Notes under the pieces: model-generated
Databases searched by the model: none
What the model saw: only the letters and a program-made list of their open reading frames with translations
What the model was told of the DNA's origin: nothing
Part shown: piece by piece, positions 1-7,096 of the stretch
Numbering within the stretch: position 1 is the first letter of the stretch
How the letters are laid out: each line of letters opens with the position of its first letter
From: Draconibacterium orientale
GTDB lineage: Bacteria > Bacteroidota > Bacteroidia > Bacteroidales > UBA1556
DNA length: 10,661 nt
Assembly (NCBI GenBank): GCA_022736595.1
Contig: DZDC01000080.1
Span: 1-10,661 of the forward strand
Direction of reading: 5' to 3'
Program-made: the position numbers and the translations under genes

Positions 1-84
1 CAAATTTTGAATTTGTACGAGCTTGAAAAAAAGAGGGGTTTTTATACCGGACTCAAGTATTATAATGAAAAAAGCCATCACTAA
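1..84 (+). CDS. possible C-terminal end of an unidentified upstream gene
   Basis: Frame 1 is open from the window edge to a TAA at 82-84 and would encode 27 residues with an acidic/basic then aromatic-rich tail (ELEKKRGFYTGLKYY near the end). The product is not recognisable. The stop would lie in the loop of the terminator at 68-98, which is possible but not the usual arrangement. The other two forward frames close at 8-10 and 24-26, so the true gene could end in either of those instead, with the terminator some 45-60 bases downstream. The terminator facing this way supports some + strand gene ending here; which frame it uses is uncertain. Confidence 0.3.
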   Translation, partial: QILNLYELEKKRGFYTGLKYYNEKSHH

Positions 85-98
85 GGATGGCTTTTTTT
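68..98. terminator. bidirectional rho-independent terminator between convergent genes
   Basis: A perfect stem GCCATC (74-79) / GATGGC (86-91) with a six-base loop is flanked by an A-run on the left and a T-run on the right, so each strand reads as hairpin plus U-tract. It lies 19 bases past the ndk stop on the minus strand and would also end a + strand gene entering from the left. The stem core is the same as in the terminator at 6625-6662. Confidence 0.85.
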
Positions 99-116
99 CT
101 ATCTAAAATATTTTAT

Positions 117-536
117 TTAGAACATTTCTCTTCCGGTGAAAAAGAAACTCATTTCAATTTTTGCATTCTCATCACTGTCTGATCCGTGAATGGCATTTTC
201 GCCGATATTGGTGCCATACATTTTGCGAATGGTTCCTTCTGCAGCTTCAGCAGGATTGGTGGATCCAATATAATTACGATATGCTTCCACAGCATTTTCT
301 TTTTCAATCACCATTGCCATGATAGGACCTGATGACATAAATGAAGTTAATTCTTCAAAAAATGGACGACCACGATGAATACCATAAAAAGCTTCAGCTT
401 CAGCTTTGCTTAATTGGGTCATTTTAGCAGCAATAATTTTAAAGCCTCCCTCAACAATTTTATTCATGATGGGTGCCATATAGCCTTTGCGCATGGCAGT
501 GGGCTTAATCATGGTATAGGTTCTGTTTCCTGACAT
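117..536 (-). CDS. ndk: nucleoside diphosphate kinase
   Basis: Cytoplasmic enzyme that transfers the gamma-phosphate of ATP to other (d)NDPs through a phosphohistidine and so balances NTP and dNTP pools. The 139-residue product is full length. The active-site block ENAIHGSDS places the phosphorylated histidine at H117. The family's nucleotide-contact residues K11, Y51, F59, R87, T93, R104 and N114 are all at their usual positions. The segment after K11 reads KPTAM where many relatives have KPDAV or KPNAV, a modest variation at a non-catalytic site. I chose the ATG at 536 because the protein then begins MSGNRTYTM like other Bacteroidota NDKs. An in-frame TTG at 569 overlaps the promoter and would add 11 residues that do not belong to the family. 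It lies downstream of uvrA on the same strand with an 83-base gap, but has its own promoter and terminator. Confidence 0.96.
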   Translation of the reverse strand: MSGNRTYTMIKPTAMRKGYMAPIMNKIVEGGFKIIAAKMTQLSKAEAEAFYGIHRGRPFFEELTSFMSSGPIMAMVIEKENAVEAYRNYIGSTNPAEAAEGTIRKMYGTNIGENAIHGSDSDENAKIEMSFFFTGREMF

Positions 537-566
537 TTCTGTTAATTTTATTAAGTTAATAGGCCG

Positions 567-596
567 CAAAAGTAAAGGTTTTTATCAAAATAGCAA
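567..596 (-). promoter_or_regulatory. Bacteroidota-type promoter of ndk
   Basis: Read on the minus strand, TTG (596-594) is followed by 19 bases and then TACTTTTG (574-567). This matches the Bacteroidota sigma-A consensus TTG-N(about 19)-TAnnTTTG. Transcription would start near 560, giving a leader of roughly 25 bases before the ATG at 536. It lies inside the uvrA-ndk gap, so ndk can be transcribed independently of uvrA. Confidence 0.75.
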
Positions 597-619
597 CCTC
601 TGTCTTGTTAAGAAAAGGC

Positions 620-3439
620 TTATTTATAAACTTCATTAAGATATTGAGCTGTAATGCCTTTGCCCGACTTAATTACCTCAATTGGACTTCCTTGATTCAT
701 AATTTGTCCTCCACCATGTCCGCCTTCAGGCCCAATATCGATGATGTGATCGGCAATTTTTATTACATCTAAATTGTGTTCAATAATGATAATGGTATTG
801 CCTTTATCGGCAAGTTTATTTAAAACTTTAAGCAAAACCGACACATCTTCAAAATGCAATCCGGTGGTGGGTTCATCAAGAATGTAAAGGGTTTTACCCG
901 TATCGGTTTTTGATAGTTCCGTAGCCAACTTTACCCTTTGAGCTTCACCTCCCGAAAGGGTTGTAGATGCTTGTCCCAAGGTAATATATCCCAATCCTAC
1001 ATCTTGCAAGGTTTTGATTTTTCTTAAGATGGATGGATGATTTTCGAAATAATCTACGGCCAAGTTGATGGTTAATTCCAAAACATCATTAATGCTTTTA
1101 CCTTTAAAACGAATTTCTAAGGTTTCACGGTTGTATCGTTTACCATAACATTCGTCGCAATGGACATATACATCGGGCAAAAAGTTCATTTCAATGAGTT
1201 TCAAACCAGCACCTTTACAGGTTTCGCAACGGCCTCCTTTAACGTTGAAACTAAAACGTCCTGGTTGGTAACCTCTGATTTTAGCTTCAGGCACTTGGGC
1301 AAAAAGATTTCTGATGTCGCCAAAAACTCCAGTGTAGGTAGCAGGATTGGAGCGAGGTGTGCGGCCAATGGGACTTTGATTGATTTCAATAACCTTATCT
1401 ATATGTTCGAGTCCGTTGATCGTTTGATAGGGCAAAGGATTTTTTTCGCTACCATAAAAATACTGACTCAGAATAGGATAGAGGGTTTCATTGATTAAAC
1501 TCGATTTCCCACTTCCGCTTACTCCAGTGACACAAATAATTTTGCCTAAGGGAATGCTTAAATTCACTGATTTCAAATTATGCCCCGTAGCTCCTTTCAA
1601 TTCAATGGTTTTTCCGTTTCCTTTTCTTATTTTTGATGGAATATCAATTTTCTTTTTGCCGGTTAAATATTGAGCTGTCAATGTTTTGCTCTTTAAAATA
1701 TCCTTTAAACTTCCTTGAGCCACAATTTCGCCTCCATGTCGTCCAGCCTCAGGTCCTATATCCACAATGTGATCGGCAGCACGTATCATTTCTTCGTCAT
1801 GCTCTACCACAATTACAGTGTTTCCAATATCACGTAATTTTTTAAGCGATTCAATAAGTCTCTGATTGTCTCGTTGATGCAGTCCAATGCTTGGCTCGTC
1901 GAGGATATACAAAACTCCGGTAAGTTGAGAACCAATTTGTGTAGCAAGGCGAATGCGTTGTGATTCTCCTCCCGAAAGACTTTTCGATTGCCGGTTGAGA
2001 CTCAAATAGTCGATGCCAATATTGAGCAAAAATCCCAATCGCGTTTTAATTTCGCGTATAATTTCAGTGGCAATCAGTTTTTTACGATCGTCAAGCTTTT
2101 CTTCAATATTTTCGAACCATTGAAACAGACTTACCAAATCCATTTCTGCAAGATCGCTAATGGTGTGATTGTCAATTTTAAAGAAAAGGGATTCTTTTTT
2201 TAATCGAGCCCCTTGACAAACAGGACACTGTACTTCATTAGTAAATTTACTTACCCATTTTTTAACGCTATTGGTATTGTCCTCCTCACTCTGGTTCATC
2301 ACAAAGTTGATGATGCCTTCGAAGTTTATTTTATAGGTATTGGTAATTCCAAGGTATTCGTTTTTGAGCTCTATGGTTTCTTGACTACCATAAAAGATAA
2401 TGTCCATGCCGTCTTCTGGGATTTCTTCTAGTTTAGTATCCAAATTAAATCCATGTTTTGCTCCAATGGCTTCGAGTTGTTGAAAAATCCAGTTTTTCTT
2501 GTAACTTCCCAAGGGTAAAATCCCGCCAGAACGAATGCTTTGCTTCATATCGGGCATGATTTTTTGCATATCAATTTCGGTAATTAAGCCCAATCCATTA
2601 CACTTAGGGCAGGCACCGTAAGGAGAGTTGAAGCTAAAACTGTTGGGTTCAGGAGCATCATACGAAAGTCCGGTGTCCACACACATCAAGTTTCGGCTGT
2701 AATGTCTAATTTGTTGTGAATCAAAATCGAGAATACTTATGGAGCCCTTTCCTTGAACCATCGCTTGTTCGAGCGATTTAAGCAAGCGTGCTTCACTTTC
2801 AGGATTTAATTGTATTCGATCGACAACGAGTTCAATATCATGTACTTTATAACGATCGAGCTTCATTCCAAACTCTAAATCCATCATTTCGCCATCAACC
2901 CTTACTTTGCTATAACCCTGTTTGCGAACTTGCTCAAAGAGTTCCCGATAATGTCCCTTCCTGCCTTTGATAAGTGGAGCAAGGATCACTATTTTTTTAT
3001 CGATAAAATCAGTCAAAAGCTGTTCTATTATCTGCCGATCAGTATATTGAACCATCTGTTTTCCAGTATGATAGGAATAAGCATCAGCAACTCGGGCAAA
3101 TAATAATCGTAAGAAATCGTAAACTTCAGTTATGGTTCCAACGGTGGAACGGGGATTTTTATTGGTTGTCTTTTGCTCGATGGCAATTACAGGACTGAGC
3201 CCGCTAATATTATCAACATCAGGACGTTCCATATCTCCGATAAACTGACGGGCGTAGGCTGAGAATGTTTCCATATACCTTCTTTGACCCTCTGCATAAA
3301 GGGTATCAAAGGCCAAGCTCGATTTTCCACTACCGCTTAAACCAGTGAATACCACCAATTTTTCCCTTGGAATTTCGAGGTTGATGTTTTTTAAATTGTG
3401 CACACGGGCACCTTCAATAATAAGTTTGTTCTCTGACAT
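620..3439 (-). CDS. uvrA: excinuclease ABC subunit A (DNA damage recognition)
   Basis: UvrA is the dimeric ABC-type ATPase that finds bulky DNA lesions and loads UvrB in nucleotide excision repair. At 939 residues it is full length (E. coli about 940). Seen in order: Walker A GLSGSGKS at 33-40; the conserved CPVC pair at 405-408; signature LSGGESQRI at 488-496; Walker B LYILDEP at 510-516; second Walker A GVSGSGKSS at 639-647; zinc module with C738, C741, C761 and C764; second signature LSGGEAQRV at 828-836; Walker B LYILDEP at 851-857. The first zinc module has C253, C277 and C280, but T256 stands where a fourth cysteine is found in E. coli. The ATG at 3439 follows the transglycosylase stop by four bases, so the two genes are very likely co-transcribed. 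No Shine-Dalgarno sequence and no LexA-like box are evident. No clear terminator follows the gene. Confidence 0.97.
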   Translation of the reverse strand: MSENKLIIEGARVHNLKNINLEIPREKLVVFTGLSGSGKSSLAFDTLYAEGQRRYMETFSAYARQFIGDMERPDVDNISGLSPVIAIEQKTTNKNPRSTVGTITEVYDFLRLLFARVADAYSYHTGKQMVQYTDRQIIEQLLTDFIDKKIVILAPLIKGRKGHYRELFEQVRKQGYSKVRVDGEMMDLEFGMKLDRYKVHDIELVVDRIQLNPESEARLLKSLEQAMVQGKGSISILDFDSQQIRHYSRNLMCVDTGLSYDAPEPNSFSFNSPYGACPKCNGLGLITEIDMQKIMPDMKQSIRSGGILPLGSYKKNWIFQQLEAIGAKHGFNLDTKLEEIPEDGMDIIFYGSQETIELKNEYLGITNTYKINFEGIINFVMNQSEEDNTNSVKKWVSKFTNEVQCPVCQGARLKKESLFFKIDNHTISDLAEMDLVSLFQWFENIEEKLDDRKKLIATEIIREIKTRLGFLLNIGIDYLSLNRQSKSLSGGESQRIRLATQIGSQLTGVLYILDEPSIGLHQRDNQRLIESLKKLRDIGNTVIVVEHDEEMIRAADHIVDIGPEAGRHGGEIVAQGSLKDILKSKTLTAQYLTGKKKIDIPSKIRKGNGKTIELKGATGHNLKSVNLSIPLGKIICVTGVSGSGKSSLINETLYPILSQYFYGSEKNPLPYQTINGLEHIDKVIEINQSPIGRTPRSNPATYTGVFGDIRNLFAQVPEAKIRGYQPGRFSFNVKGGRCETCKGAGLKLIEMNFLPDVYVHCDECYGKRYNRETLEIRFKGKSINDVLELTINLAVDYFENHPSILRKIKTLQDVGLGYITLGQASTTLSGGEAQRVKLATELSKTDTGKTLYILDEPTTGLHFEDVSVLLKVLNKLADKGNTIIIIEHNLDVIKIADHIIDIGPEGGHGGGQIMNQGSPIEVIKSGKGITAQYLNEVYK

Positions 3440-3443
3440 GATG

Positions 3444-4430
3444 CTATTCTATATCCCCAAAAATTCCAGGTTTATTACTTTTATTCGTTTTAAGTTCAAG
3501 ATAATTGAAGTTCTTTTCTGAGGGCAGCGTCACTTCCATTTTTATCTTTGATTTTGATTTTAATTCCGATTGTAAAATCCACGGATTCAATTCTCTAAGG
3601 GTTTTATAACTCAATCCGTTTTGTTGGGCAAACTGAACCCAATCCATATTTGAAGTGTCAAGCGAAATAGTACGTGAAGGAATGGGCCAATACAAATCGG
3701 AGGGTCTTAATTCAAAACCATATTTTTTTGGCGATTCAAATAGGTATTTGGCTGCAAGGATGCGGTAAATATATCTATTGGTTTCAGAATTTACAGAGAT
3801 ATCATAAAAGCTTTCCACTTGTTGCCGCGTAATTTGTCGAGTAATTCCACCAACACCCATATTATAGCCGGCAGCAGCAAAAGTCCAATTGCCAGTTTGG
3901 GCATAAGCGTTTTTCAGGTATTTTATAGCTGCTAAGGTCGATTTTTCAAGATGGTTGCGTTCGTCGATATATTCATTGACAATCAGTCCGTTGTCCTCTG
4001 CGGCTGCTTTCATCAATTGCCAATATCCTCGAGCACCAGCAGAAGAGGTGGCAGTGGTTAAGCTGCTTTCGATGAGGGCCAAATATTTAAAGTCATCGGG
4101 GATTTGGTTCTCTTTCAAAATTTTCTCAATTACAGGAAAATATCGATTGGCTCTTTTAAAGAGCAGTAAAGTATTTGAATGCCAGTAGGTATTGGTCAAT
4201 AGTTCTCGTTCAAGGTTTTCATAAACGTAAAAATTTTCCATAGGAACACTTTCGCCAGCAAAATTTGCTTTTTGTGGTATCGGTGGATTATAAATATGGT
4301 AGTTGGCTTTGTATCGGTCAAAATAATTTTGGTTTTCCGAATTATCTTCAATTACCGCACTATAAAAAAGGATTGACATGAAGGCAATAATAGAAATACT
4401 AATGATAGATAAGGTGATTTTTTGGGACAT
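3444..4430 (-). CDS. membrane-anchored MltD-like lytic transglycosylase (GH23/SLT domain)
   Basis: Predicted to cleave the MurNAc-GlcNAc bond of peptidoglycan with 1,6-anhydro product formation, acting in the periplasm. From the ATG at 4430 the protein has 328 residues. A single hydrophobic segment at about 6-26 lacks a lipobox Cys, so it is an anchor or uncleaved signal. The SLT domain follows at about 100-235: ALIESSL holds the catalytic glutamate E121, then SSAGARGYWQLM (129-140) and AAGYNMGVGGI (186-196), the classic MltD/Slt motifs. Residues about 254-303 (ISLDTS to TLPSE) look like one degenerate LysM-like wall-binding module. A TTG 36 bases further upstream (4466) could start a 340-residue form, but it adds polar residues before the hydrophobic segment and is less likely. 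No strong promoter is visible; TTAATTTG at 4505-4498 is a one-mismatch -7 candidate. First gene of an apparent operon with uvrA. Confidence 0.88.
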   Translation of the reverse strand: MSQKITLSIISISIIAFMSILFYSAVIEDNSENQNYFDRYKANYHIYNPPIPQKANFAGESVPMENFYVYENLERELLTNTYWHSNTLLLFKRANRYFPVIEKILKENQIPDDFKYLALIESSLTTATSSAGARGYWQLMKAAAEDNGLIVNEYIDERNHLEKSTLAAIKYLKNAYAQTGNWTFAAAGYNMGVGGITRQITRQQVESFYDISVNSETNRYIYRILAAKYLFESPKKYGFELRPSDLYWPIPSRTISLDTSNMDWVQFAQQNGLSYKTLRELNPWILQSELKSKSKIKMEVTLPSEKNFNYLELKTNKSNKPGIFGDIE

Positions 4431-4603
4431 ATGTTGATTAAAAATAGAGTATAAATATTTGTACAAGAATTGTTTATGTTAAATTGAATTGGGCGGGCAA
4501 ATTAAGATAAAATATCGAGGTAAAAAAGTGAACCTAATATTTATAAAGAGAATTAACAAAATTTAATCCGAAGATTTAACTCAAAAAATAAGGATTAAAA
4601 TAC

Positions 4604-4611
4604 TACCTTTG
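4604..4611 (+). promoter_or_regulatory. -7 element of the yidC promoter
   Basis: TACCTTTG matches the Bacteroidota -7 consensus TAnnTTTG exactly and is followed by CGAG, like the other promoters in this window. It is 44 bases before the yidC ATG, so the start site would be near 4618. No TTG lies at the expected upstream spacing, so the -33 element is weak or absent. Confidence 0.55.
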
Positions 4612-4655
4612 CGAGCGTTTTTTTTGAAAAAAGCCTTATAACTAAATCGTTTTAA

Positions 4656-6608
4656 ATGAACAAAAATACAATCTTAGGTTTAACCTTTATCTTTTTGATT
4701 CTCATAGGTTATTCATGGTATATTAGTCCTTCGGAAGAGGATGTAAAGCGTCAGCAGCTCGAAATAATGAAGCAAGATAGCTTGCGCCAAGTGCAGATAA
4801 AAAAAGCAGCTATTAGCGATTCTATTTTAAAATCTCAAGAAGCTCAGAGCCAAAATGCGACACTAGCTATCGATAGTCAAGGAGTTGCAAATTCAACTGA
4901 TCTCGACGAAATGCGAATGCGAAAGTACGGCGTATTTGCTGGGGTAAGTTTTGGTGAAGAAAAAATATACACTGTTGAAAACGAAAAACTTAAATTGAAA
5001 TTTTCAAGCAAAGGTGGCGGTTTGATCTATGCAGAAGTGAAAGATTATAGAACTTACGATACCTTACCCCTTATTCTTTTTGACCAGAAAACGGTGGGTT
5101 TTGATTATTTGTTAAGTGATAAAGGCGTTACTTCTGGCGAATTATATTTTGAGCCCATTGCCAAAGCGGGCGGTGTTTTAAAGGATAGTGTTTATATTAA
5201 AGGAGAAGAAACCTACCGATTGGCTTTTAGAATTTACCCTAACAATGACAAGGGCGAGTTGATGAAAAACAATTACCTAGAATTGGAATACATTATAAAA
5301 GGTGATAATTACATGATCGATTATCAGCTGAATATGCAAAATATGGCCGATTATGTAGCACCTGGCCTCAACGATATCCCGCTTAATTTCCATTTGGATA
5401 TGTATTCGCAAGAAAAAGACCCAAAACAAGAAGTAAAACAAACGGGTATTTACTACAAATATGTGGATCAAGATGTTGATAATCTTACCGAAACCGGTAT
5501 GGATGAAAAGGAAAATTTGGAAACTAAAGTTCAATGGATTTCTTTCAAACAACAATTTTTTAGCGTAGCTTTAATTGCTAAGAATAATTTTGCTGCCGCT
5601 AAAATTTCTCAATTGGGTGACGAAACTCATCCTAATCTTAAGTTTTTGAAAAAGATGAAATCCGAAATCAGCATTCCGCTGGTTAGCAATACCGATATTC
5701 AATCTTTTCCCATGAACATTTATATGGGACCCAATAAATACAATATTCTTAATAAATATAATATTGAGCTCGAACGTCAGGTTCCACTGGGTTGGGGCTT
5801 TTTCCTTTTACATTGGATCAACCGATTTGCAGTGATTCCTGTATTTGATTTTTTAAGTGGATTTAACTGGAATTATGGAATTATCATTCTGGTACTTACC
5901 ATATTACTTAAAATTGTGCTTTTTCCCATTGCGTATAAAACCTATCTTTCATCTGCTAAAATGAGGGTGCTAAAGCCTGAAGTAGATGAAATTGGTGGCA
6001 AATTTCCAAAGCAGGAAGATGCCATGAAAAAGCAACAAGCGGTGATGGCGCTCTACAAAAAGGCGGGTGTAAATCCCATGTCGGGTTGCATACCCATGTT
6101 GCTTCAAATGCCTATTTTGTTTGCGTTGTTTAAATTTTTCCCCGCAGCAATTGAGCTTCGTCAGCAAAGCTTCCTTTGGGCCGACGACCTTTCTACCTAC
6201 GATGCCATTTATAGCTGGAGTGCACAAATTCCACTTTTAAGTACATTTTATGGTAATCATATTAGCTTGTTTACCTTGCTCATGACTGTATCCACCATTT
6301 TCTATACTCGCCTCAACAATCAAATGATGAGTTCGTCGCAACAACTTCCGGGTATGCAAACCATGATGTATCTGATGCCCATTATGTTTCTTGGATTCTT
6401 CAATAATTATTCGGCAGGATTGAGTTACTATTATTTCCTTGCCAATATGTTGACCTTTGGGCAAATGTATTTGATGCGTCGTTTTGTAAATGAGAATGCC
6501 ATCCATGCTCAGCTTCAAGAGAATAAGAAAAAACCTGTGAAAGTGAGTAAGTTTCAGCAAAGGCTTGAGGAAATGGCTAAACAAAAGGGCTATAATCCTA
6601 AGAAATAA
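4656..6608 (+). CDS. yidC: membrane protein insertase YidC
   Basis: YidC/Oxa1 family insertase of the inner membrane, which inserts and folds membrane proteins alone or with SecYEG. The 650-residue product has the Gram-negative layout: N-terminal membrane segment (about 5-23), a coiled, charged linker rich in K, Q and E (27-65), a large periplasmic beta domain (about 100-370), then the conserved core. Core marks include membrane segment 404-425, the cytoplasmic loop SSAKMRVLKPEV (432-443), KKAGVNPMSGCIPMLLQMPI (468-487), and further membrane segments near 536-550, 571-585 and 590-606. The tail (about 622-650) is very basic (KKKPVKVSKFQQR), as expected for ribosome contact. At the site of E. 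coli Arg366 the sequence has Lys419 (TILLKIVLFP), which keeps the positive charge of the hydrophilic groove. The ATG at 4656 follows a short A/T-rich leader. It is the only + strand complete gene here, divergent from the transglycosylase. Confidence 0.97.
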   Translation: MNKNTILGLTFIFLILIGYSWYISPSEEDVKRQQLEIMKQDSLRQVQIKKAAISDSILKSQEAQSQNATLAIDSQGVANSTDLDEMRMRKYGVFAGVSFGEEKIYTVENEKLKLKFSSKGGGLIYAEVKDYRTYDTLPLILFDQKTVGFDYLLSDKGVTSGELYFEPIAKAGGVLKDSVYIKGEETYRLAFRIYPNNDKGELMKNNYLELEYIIKGDNYMIDYQLNMQNMADYVAPGLNDIPLNFHLDMYSQEKDPKQEVKQTGIYYKYVDQDVDNLTETGMDEKENLETKVQWISFKQQFFSVALIAKNNFAAAKISQLGDETHPNLKFLKKMKSEISIPLVSNTDIQSFPMNIYMGPNKYNILNKYNIELERQVPLGWGFFLLHWINRFAVIPVFDFLSGFNWNYGIIILVLTILLKIVLFPIAYKTYLSSAKMRVLKPEVDEIGGKFPKQEDAMKKQQAVMALYKKAGVNPMSGCIPMLLQMPILFALFKFFPAAIELRQQSFLWADDLSTYDAIYSWSAQIPLLSTFYGNHISLFTLLMTVSTIFYTRLNNQMMSSSQQLPGMQTMMYLMPIMFLGFFNNYSAGLSYYYFLANMLTFGQMYLMRRFVNENAIHAQLQENKKKPVKVSKFQQRLEEMAKQKGYNPKK

Positions 6609-6624
6609 GCAATAATACGTCTAC

Positions 6625-6662
6625 AAAAAAAGCCATCTGTTTTTACGATAGATGGCTTTTTT
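6625..6662. terminator. bidirectional rho-independent terminator after yidC
   Basis: Stem GCCATCT (6632-6638) pairs with AGATGGC (6650-6656), extended by an A-run at 6625-6631 and a T-run at 6657-6662; the loop is T-rich. It begins 17 bases after the yidC stop and also lies just past the end of the convergent thioesterase gene, so it can serve both strands. Confidence 0.88.
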
Positions 6663-6698
6663 GATTTATGAGAACTGTATTCCTTGAAATGATCTGTT

Positions 6699-7082
6699 TT
6701 ACAAAAGTTTTGCTTTAAATCGATCCTCCTCAATCACAAAACGAGTATGAGAGGAGGTGCCTATAACTTCCTCTTGTTGATTCAATGCATAAATTTCAAA
6801 ATGCAAAGTGCGGTCTTCAATTTTGGTCAGTTTTGAGGTAATGGAAATAACCTCGCCCAGTTTGGCAGCTTTTAGATGTTTGACGCATACTTCCGTTCCC
6901 ACCGTGTTTTGTCCCTTATTTAAATACTGGGCGGCAAGGTGCTGCGAAACTTGCTCCATGTGACCTACTAAGACTGGAGTGGCATATACGGGCATTCCGC
7001 CTGTTGCCAAAGTTGAAGCTAGAAAAAATTTTATAACCTCTATTTTCTCGGTGAGTTCAATTCCTGTTTTAAGTCGTTCCAT
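6699..7082 (-). CDS. hotdog-fold thioesterase, fluoroacetyl-CoA thioesterase (FlK)-like
   Basis: The 127-residue cytoplasmic protein fits the single-domain hotdog thioesterase family related to FlK, whose members hydrolyse acyl-CoA esters. Recognisable segments are YATPVLVGHMEQVS (33-46), NTVGTEVCVKHLKAAKLGE (59-77) and the final strand VIGTSSHTRFVI (105-116). T35, E43 and H69 correspond to the FlK triad Thr42, Glu50 and His76 and have exactly the same spacing (+8, +26). The actual substrate cannot be read from the sequence; small acyl-CoA cleanup is the family-level expectation, and fluoroacetate resistance should not be assumed. The ATG at 7082 is 14 bases after the prfC stop, so the gene is probably read from the prfC promoter and ends at the shared terminator at 6625-6662. 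Confidence 0.85.
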   Translation of the reverse strand: MERLKTGIELTEKIEVIKFFLASTLATGGMPVYATPVLVGHMEQVSQHLAAQYLNKGQNTVGTEVCVKHLKAAKLGEVISITSKLTKIEDRTLHFEIYALNQQEEVIGTSSHTRFVIEEDRFKAKLL

Positions 7083-7096
7083 ATGGTTTAAATCTT

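Noticed and set aside
537..569. Upstream in-frame TTG start for ndk at 569, giving 150 residues
   Set aside because: The added stretch overlaps the -7 element at 567-574 and adds 11 residues absent from NDK proteins; the ATG at 536 gives the standard N-terminus and exact family numbering.
1160..2970. Several open frames of 60-112 codons on the + strand opposite uvrA
   Set aside because: They are antisense to a full-length, strongly conserved gene, have no recognisable domains, and lack promoters or a protein-like composition.
4431..4466. TTG start for the transglycosylase at 4466
   Set aside because: The ATG at 4430 places the hydrophobic anchor right at the N-terminus. The extension adds 12 residues with no family support.
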